DNA of 64,000 bases, from contig JASLLL010000010.1 of NCBI GenBank assembly GCA_030747075.1, positions 19,679 through 83,678 on the forward strand. Reading direction: 5' to 3'. The translations under genes and the position numbers were made by a program. The notes under the pieces were generated by a model. That model was not told the DNA's origin. It did no database searches and worked only from the letters and a program-made list of their open reading frames with translations. Below, in pieces: positions 54,568 through 62,499 of the stretch (its first letter is position 1; each line of letters begins with the position of its first letter). The stretch comes from Gemmatimonadota bacterium. GTDB taxonomy: Bacteria > ARS69.

Positions 54568-56667
54568 TCAGCGGAAGAGCGCTCCCAGTTCATCCGGGGG
54601 CGTGAATCGGGTTCCGTGTCGTTCCGCAAGCCCTTCCAGCGTGCGCCGTGCGTCCTCTTCGCCGACGCTTCGTGCCCATCGCGCAACGCCCCCGAGAAAA
54701 GGCGGGAAGCCGAAGCCCATGACCGAACCGATGTCCAGATGGTCCGGTTCCCGCACCACTCCATCCGCCAGGCACCGCGCGGCTTCGGCCAGCATTCCCG
54801 CCATCAGACGGTCCGTGATCTCCTGATCCGTCACGGCCGGGCCGCTTTCGGAGATTCCGAGATCCGCCGTGTTCGGGCGTCGTTTCTTCTTCGGCCCCGC
54901 CCAGAAGCCGCGCCCGGCCTTGGCACCCAGCGCGCCGGCTTCCAGCAGACGAGGCATGATGTCGGCCGGTCTCGCACGCTCCCCGAATGCATCCTCCAGG
55001 ACCCCGGAGACCTTCGCGGCCACATCGATGCCCACTTCGTCCAGCACGCGGAGCGGTCCCATGGGCATGCCGAATCGCTTCATGGCCCGGTCGATCCGGT
55101 CCACCCCCACACCTTCCGCCACGGCGATGGCGGCTTCATTGAGGTAGGGGAGGAGCAACCGGTTCACCAGGAATCCGGGACGGTCCGCGACCACCAGCGG
55201 AGTTTTCTTCAGCCGCCGGACCAGACCCACTGCGCGTTCCAGTACTTCGGGCGCGGTCTCCTCTCCGGGGATAATCTCCACGAGCGGCATTCGATCGACG
55301 GGATTGAAGAAGTGGATCCCGACGAGACGGGTCGGGTCCGAAAGCCCTGCCGCGATCCGCGAGATTGGAATGGAGGAAGTGTTCGTGGCGAGGTAGGCCG
55401 TCGGAGGCAGCATATCCTCCAGAGCTCGGAAGACCGCAATCTTCAGGTCCAGCACTTCCGGTACGGCCTCGATGACGAAGGCCGCGTCAGCCATGCCGGT
55501 GTCGCCCGTCGTGGGGGAGATTCGTGCCAGAATAGCGTCTCGATCACGGGGATGAAGTGCGCGTCGACGCGTCCGGCGGTTCAGGGGGGCGGCGGCGCCC
55601 GCAAGGCCCACGCGAAGTGGCTCGACGGCAGTGTCCTTCAGCCGAACCGCGAGCCCGCGCGTCGCGAGGGCGCCTGCGATTCCTCCGCCCATGGTGCCCG
55701 CACCGATCACTCCCGCCTTTGCGGAGGTGCGGTCCACCGGAGATTCCGCCCCGGTCCAGGGATGCCGGGCGAGCGCTTCGCTGCCCTGAAAGAGGAACAA
55801 CAGGCTCTTCGACTCCGGAGTGACCGCGAGGCGGCCGAATGCCTCCGCCTCCCTGGCCATCGCCTTCTTGCGCTTGAGCCCCAGCCCTCCGATCACCCGG
55901 TCGATGATCTCCGGCGCGGCGGGGTAGTGTCCGCCGGTTTTCTTGAGAACGCCGCGGCGCGTGGCGCTGCGCAGAACGGCCCGTCCGATGGGGTTGCCTC
56001 CCAACGCCGAATCCGTAAGCCGGGACATGGCCGGGCGCTTCTTGCGGCGGACGCCGGTCCTGGCGACCTGCGCAGCCACTTCCTCCAGGAGCTCCGGCGC
56101 GGCCAGACGGTCCACGACTCCGCGCGCGAGCGCCTGTTTCGGTCGCAGGTTGCCACCGGTCAGGATCAGCGGGAGCGCCGCCGTGACTCCGGTAAGTCGA
56201 GGAAGGCGCCATGTACCGCCGAATCCCGGGAGAATGCCGAGGCGGACCTCGGGCAGCCCGAGGATGACGGAGTCCCCGTCAGCAGCAACACGCCAGGTAC
56301 ACGCCATGGCCGTCTCAAACCCGCCTCCGAGACAGGAACCGCCGATGGCGGCGACCGTCGGGAACGGGAGGTCCTCCAGCCGGTCCAGGAGCGCCTGCCC
56401 GGTTCGGGCGGCCTCTTCGGCCCTGGCGGGATCCTCCAGAGAGGCAATCAGCGAAATGTCCGCGCCGGCGATGAAGTTCCCGGGCTTGGCCGAGAGCAAA
56501 AGGAGTCCCTTCGGCGCGGCGGCTTCTGCTTCGTCCAGAGCGGCGGTCATATCGATGAGCCAGCGCTCATCCACGAGATTGACCCGGGAATCCGGGCGGT
56601 CGAAGACGATGGCGAGGATCCCCTCGCCGCAGTCCTTGAGTGTGAGGACGCTTCCGGTTTTCGTCAT
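54568..56667 (-). CDS. fadJ: Fatty-acid oxidation multifunctional enzyme (enoyl-CoA hydratase / 3-hydroxyacyl-CoA dehydrogenase)
   Basis: 699-residue two-part enzyme of beta-oxidation. The hydratase half has GGSCLGGGFETAMAC and LPEVRLGILPGFGGT, where the two catalytic glutamates lie. The dehydrogenase half begins with the NAD motif VIGAGTMGGGIAGALA and has the catalytic pair in LVGIHFFNPVDRMPLVEIIP. The ATG at 56667 gives a usual FadJ N-terminus and overlaps the thiolase stop by four bases, so it forms the trifunctional complex with that thiolase. FadJ and FadB cannot be told apart firmly from sequence alone. Confidence 0.92.
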   Translation of the reverse strand: MTKTGSVLTLKDCGEGILAIVFDRPDSRVNLVDERWLIDMTAALDEAEAAAPKGLLLLSAKPGNFIAGADISLIASLEDPARAEEAARTGQALLDRLEDLPFPTVAAIGGSCLGGGFETAMACTWRVAADGDSVILGLPEVRLGILPGFGGTWRLPRLTGVTAALPLILTGGNLRPKQALARGVVDRLAAPELLEEVAAQVARTGVRRKKRPAMSRLTDSALGGNPIGRAVLRSATRRGVLKKTGGHYPAAPEIIDRVIGGLGLKRKKAMAREAEAFGRLAVTPESKSLLFLFQGSEALARHPWTGAESPVDRTSAKAGVIGAGTMGGGIAGALATRGLAVRLKDTAVEPLRVGLAGAAAPLNRRTRRRALHPRDRDAILARISPTTGDTGMADAAFVIEAVPEVLDLKIAVFRALEDMLPPTAYLATNTSSIPISRIAAGLSDPTRLVGIHFFNPVDRMPLVEIIPGEETAPEVLERAVGLVRRLKKTPLVVADRPGFLVNRLLLPYLNEAAIAVAEGVGVDRIDRAMKRFGMPMGPLRVLDEVGIDVAAKVSGVLEDAFGERARPADIMPRLLEAGALGAKAGRGFWAGPKKKRRPNTADLGISESGPAVTDQEITDRLMAGMLAEAARCLADGVVREPDHLDIGSVMGFGFPPFLGGVARWARSVGEEDARRTLEGLAERHGTRFTPPDELGALFR

Positions 56668-57953
56668 GATACGCGCTCCATCACAATGGCCGACCCCTGT
56701 CCTCCACCTACGCACAGTGTGGCCAGTCCGAGGGCTCCGCCGCTCTGGCGAAGCTGTCGCAGAAGGGTCACGACGAGTCGCGTCCCCGTAGCACCGATAG
56801 GATGTCCCAGGGCGATCGCCCCGCCGTCCGCATTCAGCCGGTCTCTTCGAATCTCCCCGGTGGCGGACGCGCGACCGAGTTCTTCGCTTGCAAAGCGGTC
56901 ACTGGCGAAGGCGCGCTCGTTTGCGATCACCTGCGCGGCAAACGCCTCGTTGATCTCGATCCGATCGATGTCCGCCATTCGGACGCCGGCATGATCGAGA
57001 GCCAGCGGCGTGGCGTAGGCCGGCCCCAGCCCCATCCTTCGCGGGGAGAGTCCCGCGGTGGCGGTGCCGAGAATCTTCGCCACCGGGGTCAGTCCCAGCT
57101 CCGCGGCGTAGTCCTCGGATGCGACGACCACCGCTGCCGCGCCGTCCGTGACCTGACACGAGTTTCCCGCCGTCACGGTGCCGTCCCGCCGTTCGAAAAC
57201 AGGCCGAAGCCCGGAGAGTGCTTCTGTCGTCTGGTTCTCTCTTGGGCCGACATCCTTCTCGATGACTTTCTTGAAGCCCGGGCCGACGAACACCGGCGTG
57301 ACTTCTTCGGCGATGCGTCCATCCTCCCACGCGTCTACGGCCCGGAGGTGGCTGGAGAGTGCGAACTCGTCCTGCTCTTCACGGGAGATTCCAAACTCCC
57401 GGGCGAGGACCTCCGCCGTTCGGCCCATGCTGAGCCCGCACACGGGATCCGTGAGTCCGTCGAGGAGCGCGGGGTGTGGCATCATGTCCCGGGGGCGTAG
57501 CGCACGCAGCGCGGCGAGCTTTGCCGGGATCGACCGGGCTCGGGACCAGCGCACGAACCAGGGGTTGGCCTCCGGCGGCAGCACCATCGGCGCCCGGCTG
57601 AGGTTCTCCGTGCCGGCGGCCACGATCAGGCGGGCTTCCCCGGAGGTGATCTTCGCCGCAGCGAGAATGACGGCCTCCATGCCGGATGCGCAGTTTCGGT
57701 GCACGGTGAGTCCGGGTGTGGACTCGGGCAGGCCCGCCATGAGTCCGATGACGCGGGCGATGTTCGGTGCGTCCGAGGGCGTACCCGCATTCCCCACGAT
57801 GATTTCATCCACGCGGTCGGCAGGCGTTCCGGAGCGTTCCAGAGTTTCGCGGACGACGCGTCGTCCCAACTCCTTCGCATGGATATCACGCAGCGCGGTT
57901 CCCGAGCGGACCAAGGGGGTGCGCACCCCGTCCAGAAGTACGGCATTCGGCAT
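56664..57953 (-). CDS. Acetyl-CoA acyltransferase (thiolase)
   Basis: Thiolase of 429 residues completing the beta-oxidation cycle. The nucleophilic cysteine lies in VHRNCASGMEAVILAA, the catalytic histidine in NADGGAIALGHPIGATG and the second cysteine in TLCVGGGQGSA. The ATG at 57953 overlaps the patatin stop (TGATG); longer starts would lie within that gene. Partner of FadJ immediately downstream. It is of FadI/FadA length. Confidence 0.94.
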   Translation of the reverse strand: MPNAVLLDGVRTPLVRSGTALRDIHAKELGRRVVRETLERSGTPADRVDEIIVGNAGTPSDAPNIARVIGLMAGLPESTPGLTVHRNCASGMEAVILAAAKITSGEARLIVAAGTENLSRAPMVLPPEANPWFVRWSRARSIPAKLAALRALRPRDMMPHPALLDGLTDPVCGLSMGRTAEVLAREFGISREEQDEFALSSHLRAVDAWEDGRIAEEVTPVFVGPGFKKVIEKDVGPRENQTTEALSGLRPVFERRDGTVTAGNSCQVTDGAAAVVVASEDYAAELGLTPVAKILGTATAGLSPRRMGLGPAYATPLALDHAGVRMADIDRIEINEAFAAQVIANERAFASDRFASEELGRASATGEIRRDRLNADGGAIALGHPIGATGTRLVVTLLRQLRQSGGALGLATLCVGGGQGSAIVMERVS

Positions 57954-58837
57954 CAGAGACCTCTCCCCGGGAGTCCGGCGGGGGCAAAGCGCGCCCGAAT
58001 ACGGCGCACAAACCCGCCAATCCCATGACGGTTGGCGTTGGCTTCCAGAGCGGCATGAATGGAAGGCAGGACGCGCCGCGCACTCTGATACCCGCACTCG
58101 ACGAGGTCGTCCACACGGTCCAGGTCGTAGGAACCGAAGTCCGCCAGATCCGGATGGATGACAACGCTTGCGTACCGTTCAGAGACAGCGGCATTTCGCT
58201 GGGACACATAACCGATCACGCGCAGTGCCAGTTCCAGGAAGTTGCGTGGGTGGGCTTCCCAGTTGCGCGTGCTGCCCAAGTTCACCCCCACGGTGACTTC
58301 ACATCCCATGGACTGCAGAGTCTGAATGGGAAGGTACTCCACAAGACCGCCGTCGGCGATGAGGTGCCCGTCGATCATCACGGGCGTGAAGACCTGTGGA
58401 ATGGAGCAACTCCCGCGCACGGCCGCAGCTACAGACCCGCGCGTGAAGACGATCTTCTTTCCCGTGGTCAGGTCGGCTCCGACGACGGCAAACGGAACGG
58501 GGAGGTCCTCAAACCTCGCGTGGCCCAGCTCCTCATTGATGAGTTTCTCCATTTTCTCGTTGGAGAAGAGCCCCATCTTCGGGAGCGTGACATTCGACAG
58601 TCTCTTCCAGGATAGATTGCGGGCGAGTTCCACGATCTCGTCCGAAGAACGGCCTGCCGCATAGTACGCCCCCACCAGCGACCCGCCGCTGGTCCCCGCG
58701 ATGGCGCGGATGGGGATCTTGGCCTCTTCGAGTGCCCGGAGCACTCCTATGTGAGCCGAGACCCGCGCCACGCCTCCGGAGAGAGCCACGCCGATCCCCT
58801 CCCGTGCGTTTCGTGCCACCGTGTCCTTCTCCTCCAC
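57953..58837 (-). CDS. Patatin-like phospholipase (RssA/NTE type)
   Basis: Serine lipase of 294 residues. The oxyanion motif is ALSGGVARVSAHIGVLRAL, the nucleophile elbow GTSGGSLVGAYYA and the catalytic aspartate lies in DGGLVEYLP. The GTG at 58837 lacks a good ribosome site; GTG 58819 (AGAAGG before it) may be the true start. It is the first gene of the operon with thiolase and fadJ, so it may release fatty acids that are then oxidised. Confidence 0.88.
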   Translation of the reverse strand: MEEKDTVARNAREGIGVALSGGVARVSAHIGVLRALEEAKIPIRAIAGTSGGSLVGAYYAAGRSSDEIVELARNLSWKRLSNVTLPKMGLFSNEKMEKLINEELGHARFEDLPVPFAVVGADLTTGKKIVFTRGSVAAAVRGSCSIPQVFTPVMIDGHLIADGGLVEYLPIQTLQSMGCEVTVGVNLGSTRNWEAHPRNFLELALRVIGYVSQRNAAVSERYASVVIHPDLADFGSYDLDRVDDLVECGYQSARRVLPSIHAALEANANRHGIGGFVRRIRARFAPAGLPGRGL

Positions 58838-58838
58838 T

Positions 58839-58867
58839 TGACCGGCTTCCGGCGTGACGCTAGCCTG
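58839..58867 (+). promoter_or_regulatory. Candidate promoter of the UPF0158-pfkA operon
   Basis: TTGACC (58839-58844), a 17-base spacer and TAGCCT (58862-58867). The predicted leader before the ATG at 58977 would be about 100 bases. It overlaps the start region of the divergent patatin gene. Confidence 0.45.
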
Positions 58868-58976
58868 TGTGCGCGTGGGCCTTCTGTGCGAGTGTCACTC
58901 CACTTTGTCGCGACATCAGCATGTCGTCATCATTGATTCGAAACATCAATCCTTCCATGAAATCCGAAGGGTGTCC

Positions 58977-59456
58977 ATGAACCCGTCCACCATTGCCAGC
59001 ATCGACCGAGCGGCGCTCTCCCGTGCGTTGGAAGACGCCGATTCCGATCGCGAACACTACCTCTGCCTGACGGCCGGGACTCTTCACACTTTCGTCAGAT
59101 CCCGTGCTTCGGATGAGTCCGCAGACGCATACGAGCGCGTTCAGGAGGGGTTGGGGGACGAGTTCCTCAGGATTCCTTCCCGAAATCCGCAGGCGGCGTT
59201 TGAAGAGATCGAGGACTTTGTGGAGTCGGTGGAGAATCCGGAGATCCGGGACGAGTTCTTCCGGGCGATTGAGCGGCGTGGGGCGCTCCGCAATTTCCGC
59301 GAGGCCATCCTTCCGCACTCGCAGGAGATGCAGCGCTGGTCGGAGTGGCGCCGGGAGGGCAGGGAGAAGCGTATGGAGGGCTTTCTGCGCTCTCTTCCCG
59401 GCGAGGCGCTCACCGGAGACGGAGACCTGAACGGCGAAGAGATCGGAGCGACATGA
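58977..59456 (+). CDS. UPF0158 family protein
   Basis: Soluble protein of 159 residues with unknown function. The N-terminal third (ALEDADSDREHYLCLTAGTL) and the helix-rich end (FVESVENPEIRDEFFRAIER, LRNFREAILPHSQEMQRW) match the UPF0158 pattern, with acidic patches that suggest a binding rather than enzymatic role. The ATG at 58977 is chosen; upstream in-frame codons are not conserved-looking. It overlaps pfkA by four bases, so the two are co-translated. Confidence 0.8.
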   Translation: MNPSTIASIDRAALSRALEDADSDREHYLCLTAGTLHTFVRSRASDESADAYERVQEGLGDEFLRIPSRNPQAAFEEIEDFVESVENPEIRDEFFRAIERRGALRNFREAILPHSQEMQRWSEWRREGREKRMEGFLRSLPGEALTGDGDLNGEEIGAT

Positions 59457-60556
59457 CCGGGCGCAGGCGGCTTCCAAGGATCGGGATTCTCACGGGTGGG
59501 GGAGATGCACCCGGGCTGAACGCAGTCATTCGGGCGGTCGTGAAGGCGGCGACCGGGCGCGGTTGGGAGGTCCTCGGGATCGAGGACGGTTTCGAAGGGC
59601 TGTTCGGACAGGACGGCATTCGCTCGCTCGCCAGAGACGATGTCCGGGGGATTCTCCAGACAGGGGGCACCATTCTGGGGTGCAGCAATCGTGGGGATCC
59701 GTTCGCCTTTCCGGTGGAGCGCGACGGGGAGATCGTTCGGGAGGATCGCTCGCAGGAAGTCGTGGATCGCATTCGCATCCTGGGGCTTGATGCGCTGGTG
59801 GTGGTCGGCGGGGATGGTTCGCTGGGGATTGCGCAGCGCCTCTCGGAGAAGGGGATTCCCGTCGTGGGCATTCCCAAGACGATCGACAACGATGTTCCCG
59901 GGACCGACGCCACTTTCGGGTTCAATACGGCGTGCGAGACCGCCATGGATGCCATCGACCGGCTTCACACGACTGCTGCCAGCCATCAGCGGGTCATGGT
60001 GATTGAGGTCATGGGGCGGGATGCCGGGTGGATTGCCCTCAAGGCCGGGGCGGCAGGTGGTGGGGATGTGATTCTGATTCCGGAGATCCCGTTCGATCTG
60101 GAGAAGGTCTGTCGGAAAGTCGCGGAGAGAGAGGCGAGAGGAGCCCGTTTCTCCATTGTCGTCGTTGCGGAGGGAGCCCGCTCCATCGACGGCGGGAAGG
60201 CTCTCCTGGAATCCGCGGAAGATGCAGCCAGCGGCTTTGAACGCCTTGGCGGGATGGGCGAACGCGTTGCGGCTGCCGTTCACGAGCGTCTCGGGGTGGA
60301 ATGCCGCGTCACGGTGCTGGGACATGTGCAGCGCGGGGGAAGCCCTTCCGCCCGCGACCGGGTTCTGGGGACGCGCTTCGGAGTGGGGGCGGTGGAACTC
60401 GTGGAAAGAAAAGAGTTTGGCCGTATGGTGGCGATCCGCGGGAATCAGATCACCTCCGTAGCGTTGTCTGAGGTGGGGGGGCGCACCCGTCCCGTGCCCG
60501 TCGACGGAGACGAGATTCGCGCCATCGAGGCCGTCGGGGTGAGCTTCGGGCGCTAG
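59453..60556 (+). CDS. pfkA: 6-phosphofructokinase
   Basis: 367-residue glycolytic kinase of the PfkA family. The phosphate-donor loop is GGDGS (G122, S123) and the catalytic loop PKTIDND has K142. By alignment with E. coli G104 and G124 it has Gly at the first position (ATP type) and Lys at the second (typical of PPi enzymes), the mixed pattern of the group III family. HVQRGGSPSARDRVLG is the ATP/effector-site region. The ATG overlaps the upstream gene. It is probably ATP-dependent; only an assay would tell. Confidence 0.92.
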   Translation: MTGRRRLPRIGILTGGGDAPGLNAVIRAVVKAATGRGWEVLGIEDGFEGLFGQDGIRSLARDDVRGILQTGGTILGCSNRGDPFAFPVERDGEIVREDRSQEVVDRIRILGLDALVVVGGDGSLGIAQRLSEKGIPVVGIPKTIDNDVPGTDATFGFNTACETAMDAIDRLHTTAASHQRVMVIEVMGRDAGWIALKAGAAGGGDVILIPEIPFDLEKVCRKVAEREARGARFSIVVVAEGARSIDGGKALLESAEDAASGFERLGGMGERVAAAVHERLGVECRVTVLGHVQRGGSPSARDRVLGTRFGVGAVELVERKEFGRMVAIRGNQITSVALSEVGGRTRPVPVDGDEIRAIEAVGVSFGR

Positions 60557-60702
60557 TTCCGCGCGCTCCCTGAAATCGCCCACCGCTGAGTCGAGACCCA
60601 CTGTCGCCGGACTGCTCCTCGGCGCGAGTCCCGTCGAAGCGCCGGGTTGCTCCCGATCCATCTCTCAGTTGGCGGATTCTTCTGGATTTTCCTGAAATGC
60701 CC

Positions 60703-60729
60703 TTGACGGTTAGGTCCTCTTGCTATTTT
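60703..60729 (+). promoter_or_regulatory. Candidate promoter of the XRE regulator gene
   Basis: TTGACG (60703-60708), 15 bases and an extended -10 TG-C-TATTTT (60721-60729). The extended element would compensate for the short spacer. The ATG follows 60 bases later. Confidence 0.4.
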
Positions 60730-60789
60730 CTGTGAAAAGTATTGGTGAGCTTGAGGTCCTTGTCCTCCAGTCTCTGGAAGGAGCCGATC

Positions 60790-61440
60790 ATGAGCAGGAT
60801 TGGCGAGAATGTTCGTTTCTATCGGAATCTCCGTGAACTTACCCAGACCGCGCTGGCGCGTCAGGTGCAGGTGGCCCCGGCGTACATCAGCCAGATCGAA
60901 GCCAACCAGCGAGTGCCCAGTCTGAAGGTGACGCGACGGATTGCGGATGTGCTCGGCATCGACATGAGTATTCTGGTGCGCGAGGGCTCCCCGGGTGAAT
61001 CGGGTGGAACTCTCACGGACTCGGAGAAGCTGGATCTTCTCCGCGCACTCATTCTCTCCATTGAGAACTCACCGCCCCAAGCGGGGGCGGAGGATGTTCC
61101 GGTGGCCGAAGGGCGCAACTGCGTGGCCCGAGAACTCTTCAGCGAACCGGCGTTCTGCGTGGTTCACCGTGAGTTCCAGCATACGGTGACCTTCGGGAAG
61201 GAGTCGTCGGAGTCGGATGCGGAGTGTCATATCGTTCTGGAAGGGGAGATTCGCTCATCCGAGGATTCCTCAGAGGTGACCGGAAGCGGGGAGAGTCGTT
61301 CGCTTCATGCCGGGGATGGCGACCGGCTGGTGGCTCGAGGCGGCACGCGCGTTGTTTCCCTTTACGCTCCGCGTGTTGAGCTGGCTCGCCTGGTGGACAG
61401 CGTAACGGTGGAGGAGCCGACGGCCACTCCTGTCCCCTGA
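60790..61440 (+). CDS. XRE-family regulator with cupin-like C-terminal domain
   Basis: 216 residues. Helix-turn-helix at about 5-60 (ENVRFYRNLRELTQTALARQ and PAYISQIEANQRVPSLKVTR) of the XRE/SinR type. The C-terminal 100 residues hold a cupin-like beta fold (AECHIVLEGEIRSSED, SLHAGDGDRLVARGG), as in HTH-cupin sensors that bind a small ligand. No clear metal-binding cupin histidines are seen. The neighbouring genes on both sides (pfkA and folE) have separate spacing, so its targets cannot be inferred. Confidence 0.83.
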   Translation: MSRIGENVRFYRNLRELTQTALARQVQVAPAYISQIEANQRVPSLKVTRRIADVLGIDMSILVREGSPGESGGTLTDSEKLDLLRALILSIENSPPQAGAEDVPVAEGRNCVARELFSEPAFCVVHREFQHTVTFGKESSESDAECHIVLEGEIRSSEDSSEVTGSGESRSLHAGDGDRLVARGGTRVVSLYAPRVELARLVDSVTVEEPTATPVP

Positions 61441-61571
61441 CTGAGTGCAGGAACTCTTGCCGAGAGGTGGGTTTGCGAACCGGGGAGCATTCTCCGGGAG
61501 GATGCCCGGACAGCGAGCTTCCGTATGACTGAGTGGATCGGCAGGCAGATCCCTCTTGAGAAGGGCGTTTC

Positions 61572-62162
61572 ATGACCTCAAGCCCGGCGCCGAGCGGAAA
61601 CCCGCGACTTCAGAACGCGATCCGGATTCTGCTGGGAGAAATCGGGGAGTCTCCGGAGCGGGAAGGCCTCCTGCGAACCCCGGCCCGCGTGGAGACCGCC
61701 TGGACGCGCCTCGCGGAAGGGTACCTCCAGGATCCCGAAGAGATCCTGGAGGGAGCCGTCTTCGAGGAAGACTGCCAGGAGATGGTGGTCGTGCGGGATA
61801 TTGAGATGTACAGCATGTGCGAGCACCACCTGCTTCCGTTCTTCGGTCGTTGCCATGTCGCCTACCTCCCCAAGGGCCGGATTGTCGGTCTCTCCAAGAT
61901 TGCCCGCCTCGTCGAGGTCTTCTCGCGGCGCCTTCAGGTCCAGGAGCGCCTGACCTCGCAGATTGCTCTGGCCCTGCAGGAGGGGCTGGCACCTCACGGC
62001 GTGGGGGTTGTTGTGGAAGCGCGACATCTCTGCATGATGATGCGTGGTGTGGAGAAGCAGGGCTCTTCCGCCGTCACAAGCTGCCTCCTGGGCGAGTTCC
62101 GGGACAACATGAAGACTCGCAGTGAGTTTCTGAATCTTGTCAGTGGGCGACCGGTTCCCTGA
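61572..62162 (+). CDS. folE: GTP cyclohydrolase I
   Basis: First enzyme of tetrahydrofolate/pterin synthesis; 196 residues, normal length. Zinc motif [11 protein letters not shown] has C83 and H86; the third ligand is in [15 protein letters not shown]. Other motifs are [33 protein letters not shown] and [13 protein letters not shown]. It stands alone, 131 bases after the XRE gene. Confidence 0.95.
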   Translation: MTSSPAPSGNPRLQNAIRILLGEIGESPEREGLLRTPARVETAWTRLAEGYLQDPEEILEGAVFEEDCQEMVVVRDIEMYSMCEHHLLPFFGRCHVAYLPKGRIVGLSKIARLVEVFSRRLQVQERLTSQIALALQEGLAPHGVGVVVEARHLCMMMRGVEKQGSSAVTSCLLGEFRDNMKTRSEFLNLVSGRPVP

Positions 62163-62317
62163 CGGGCCTGAAGATGAGTCCTGAGCTTCGTCGCCTTCAT
62201 TGCCAGACTCTGACAGGCATCACCGGGTGAAGTCGCACCGGGTGGTGAGACACAGCACTAGCCAAGAGCTAGCAACTCTTGCGGACAAGAGGGGGCCATG
62301 AGGGAGTCGCTGGGTGT

Positions 62318-62346
62318 TTGACTCCCGTGACCCCTTTTGATAGAGT
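62318..62346 (+). promoter_or_regulatory. Candidate promoter of the large exported protein gene
   Basis: TTGACT (62318-62323), a 17-base spacer and TAGAGT (62341-62346). Five and four of six positions match consensus, with optimal spacing. It implies a leader of about 150 bases, which contains a long stem. Confidence 0.6.
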
Positions 62347-62384
62347 GGCCGTTCGAAACGCTGGTCCTCGAGTCCTCTTGGCCT

Positions 62385-62450
62385 GATCACGGAAGGAGGA
62401 ATCCGCAGTTTTGTCCCGTGGAGGGTCGCCCGTTGGCACCTTCCGTAATC
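62385..62450 (+). promoter_or_regulatory. Long imperfect stem in the 5' leader
   Basis: GATCACGGAAGG (62385-62396) pairs with CCTTCCGTAATC (62439-62450): 11 of 12 positions pair, with one C-A mismatch. The loop is 42 bases. It ends 49 bases before the start codon. This could be an mRNA-stabilising or regulatory structure. No known riboswitch was recognised. Confidence 0.4.
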
Positions 62451-62499
62451 CCCACCAACTAGATCCTGTGCTGCTACAGCCTCTGAGGGGGTCAGACCT

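Larger units (their letters stand above)
62163..62499 (+). other. 337-base gap with promoter and structured leader
   Basis: No gene is seen here. The first half holds a hairpin (CAAGAG/CTCTTG, 62263-62281) and a direct repeat of CACCGGGTG (62221 and 62236). The second half holds a good promoter (62318-62346) and a 12-base imperfect stem (62385-62396 with 62439-62450) in the leader of the next gene. Confidence 0.6.

Noticed and set aside
60557-60700. Possible RNA gene in the gap after pfkA
   Set aside because: No cloverleaf or known RNA structure could be drawn; the gap holds a promoter only.
62221-62244. Direct repeat of CACCGGGTG
   Set aside because: Only two copies in GC-rich DNA; not a CRISPR or an iteron array.
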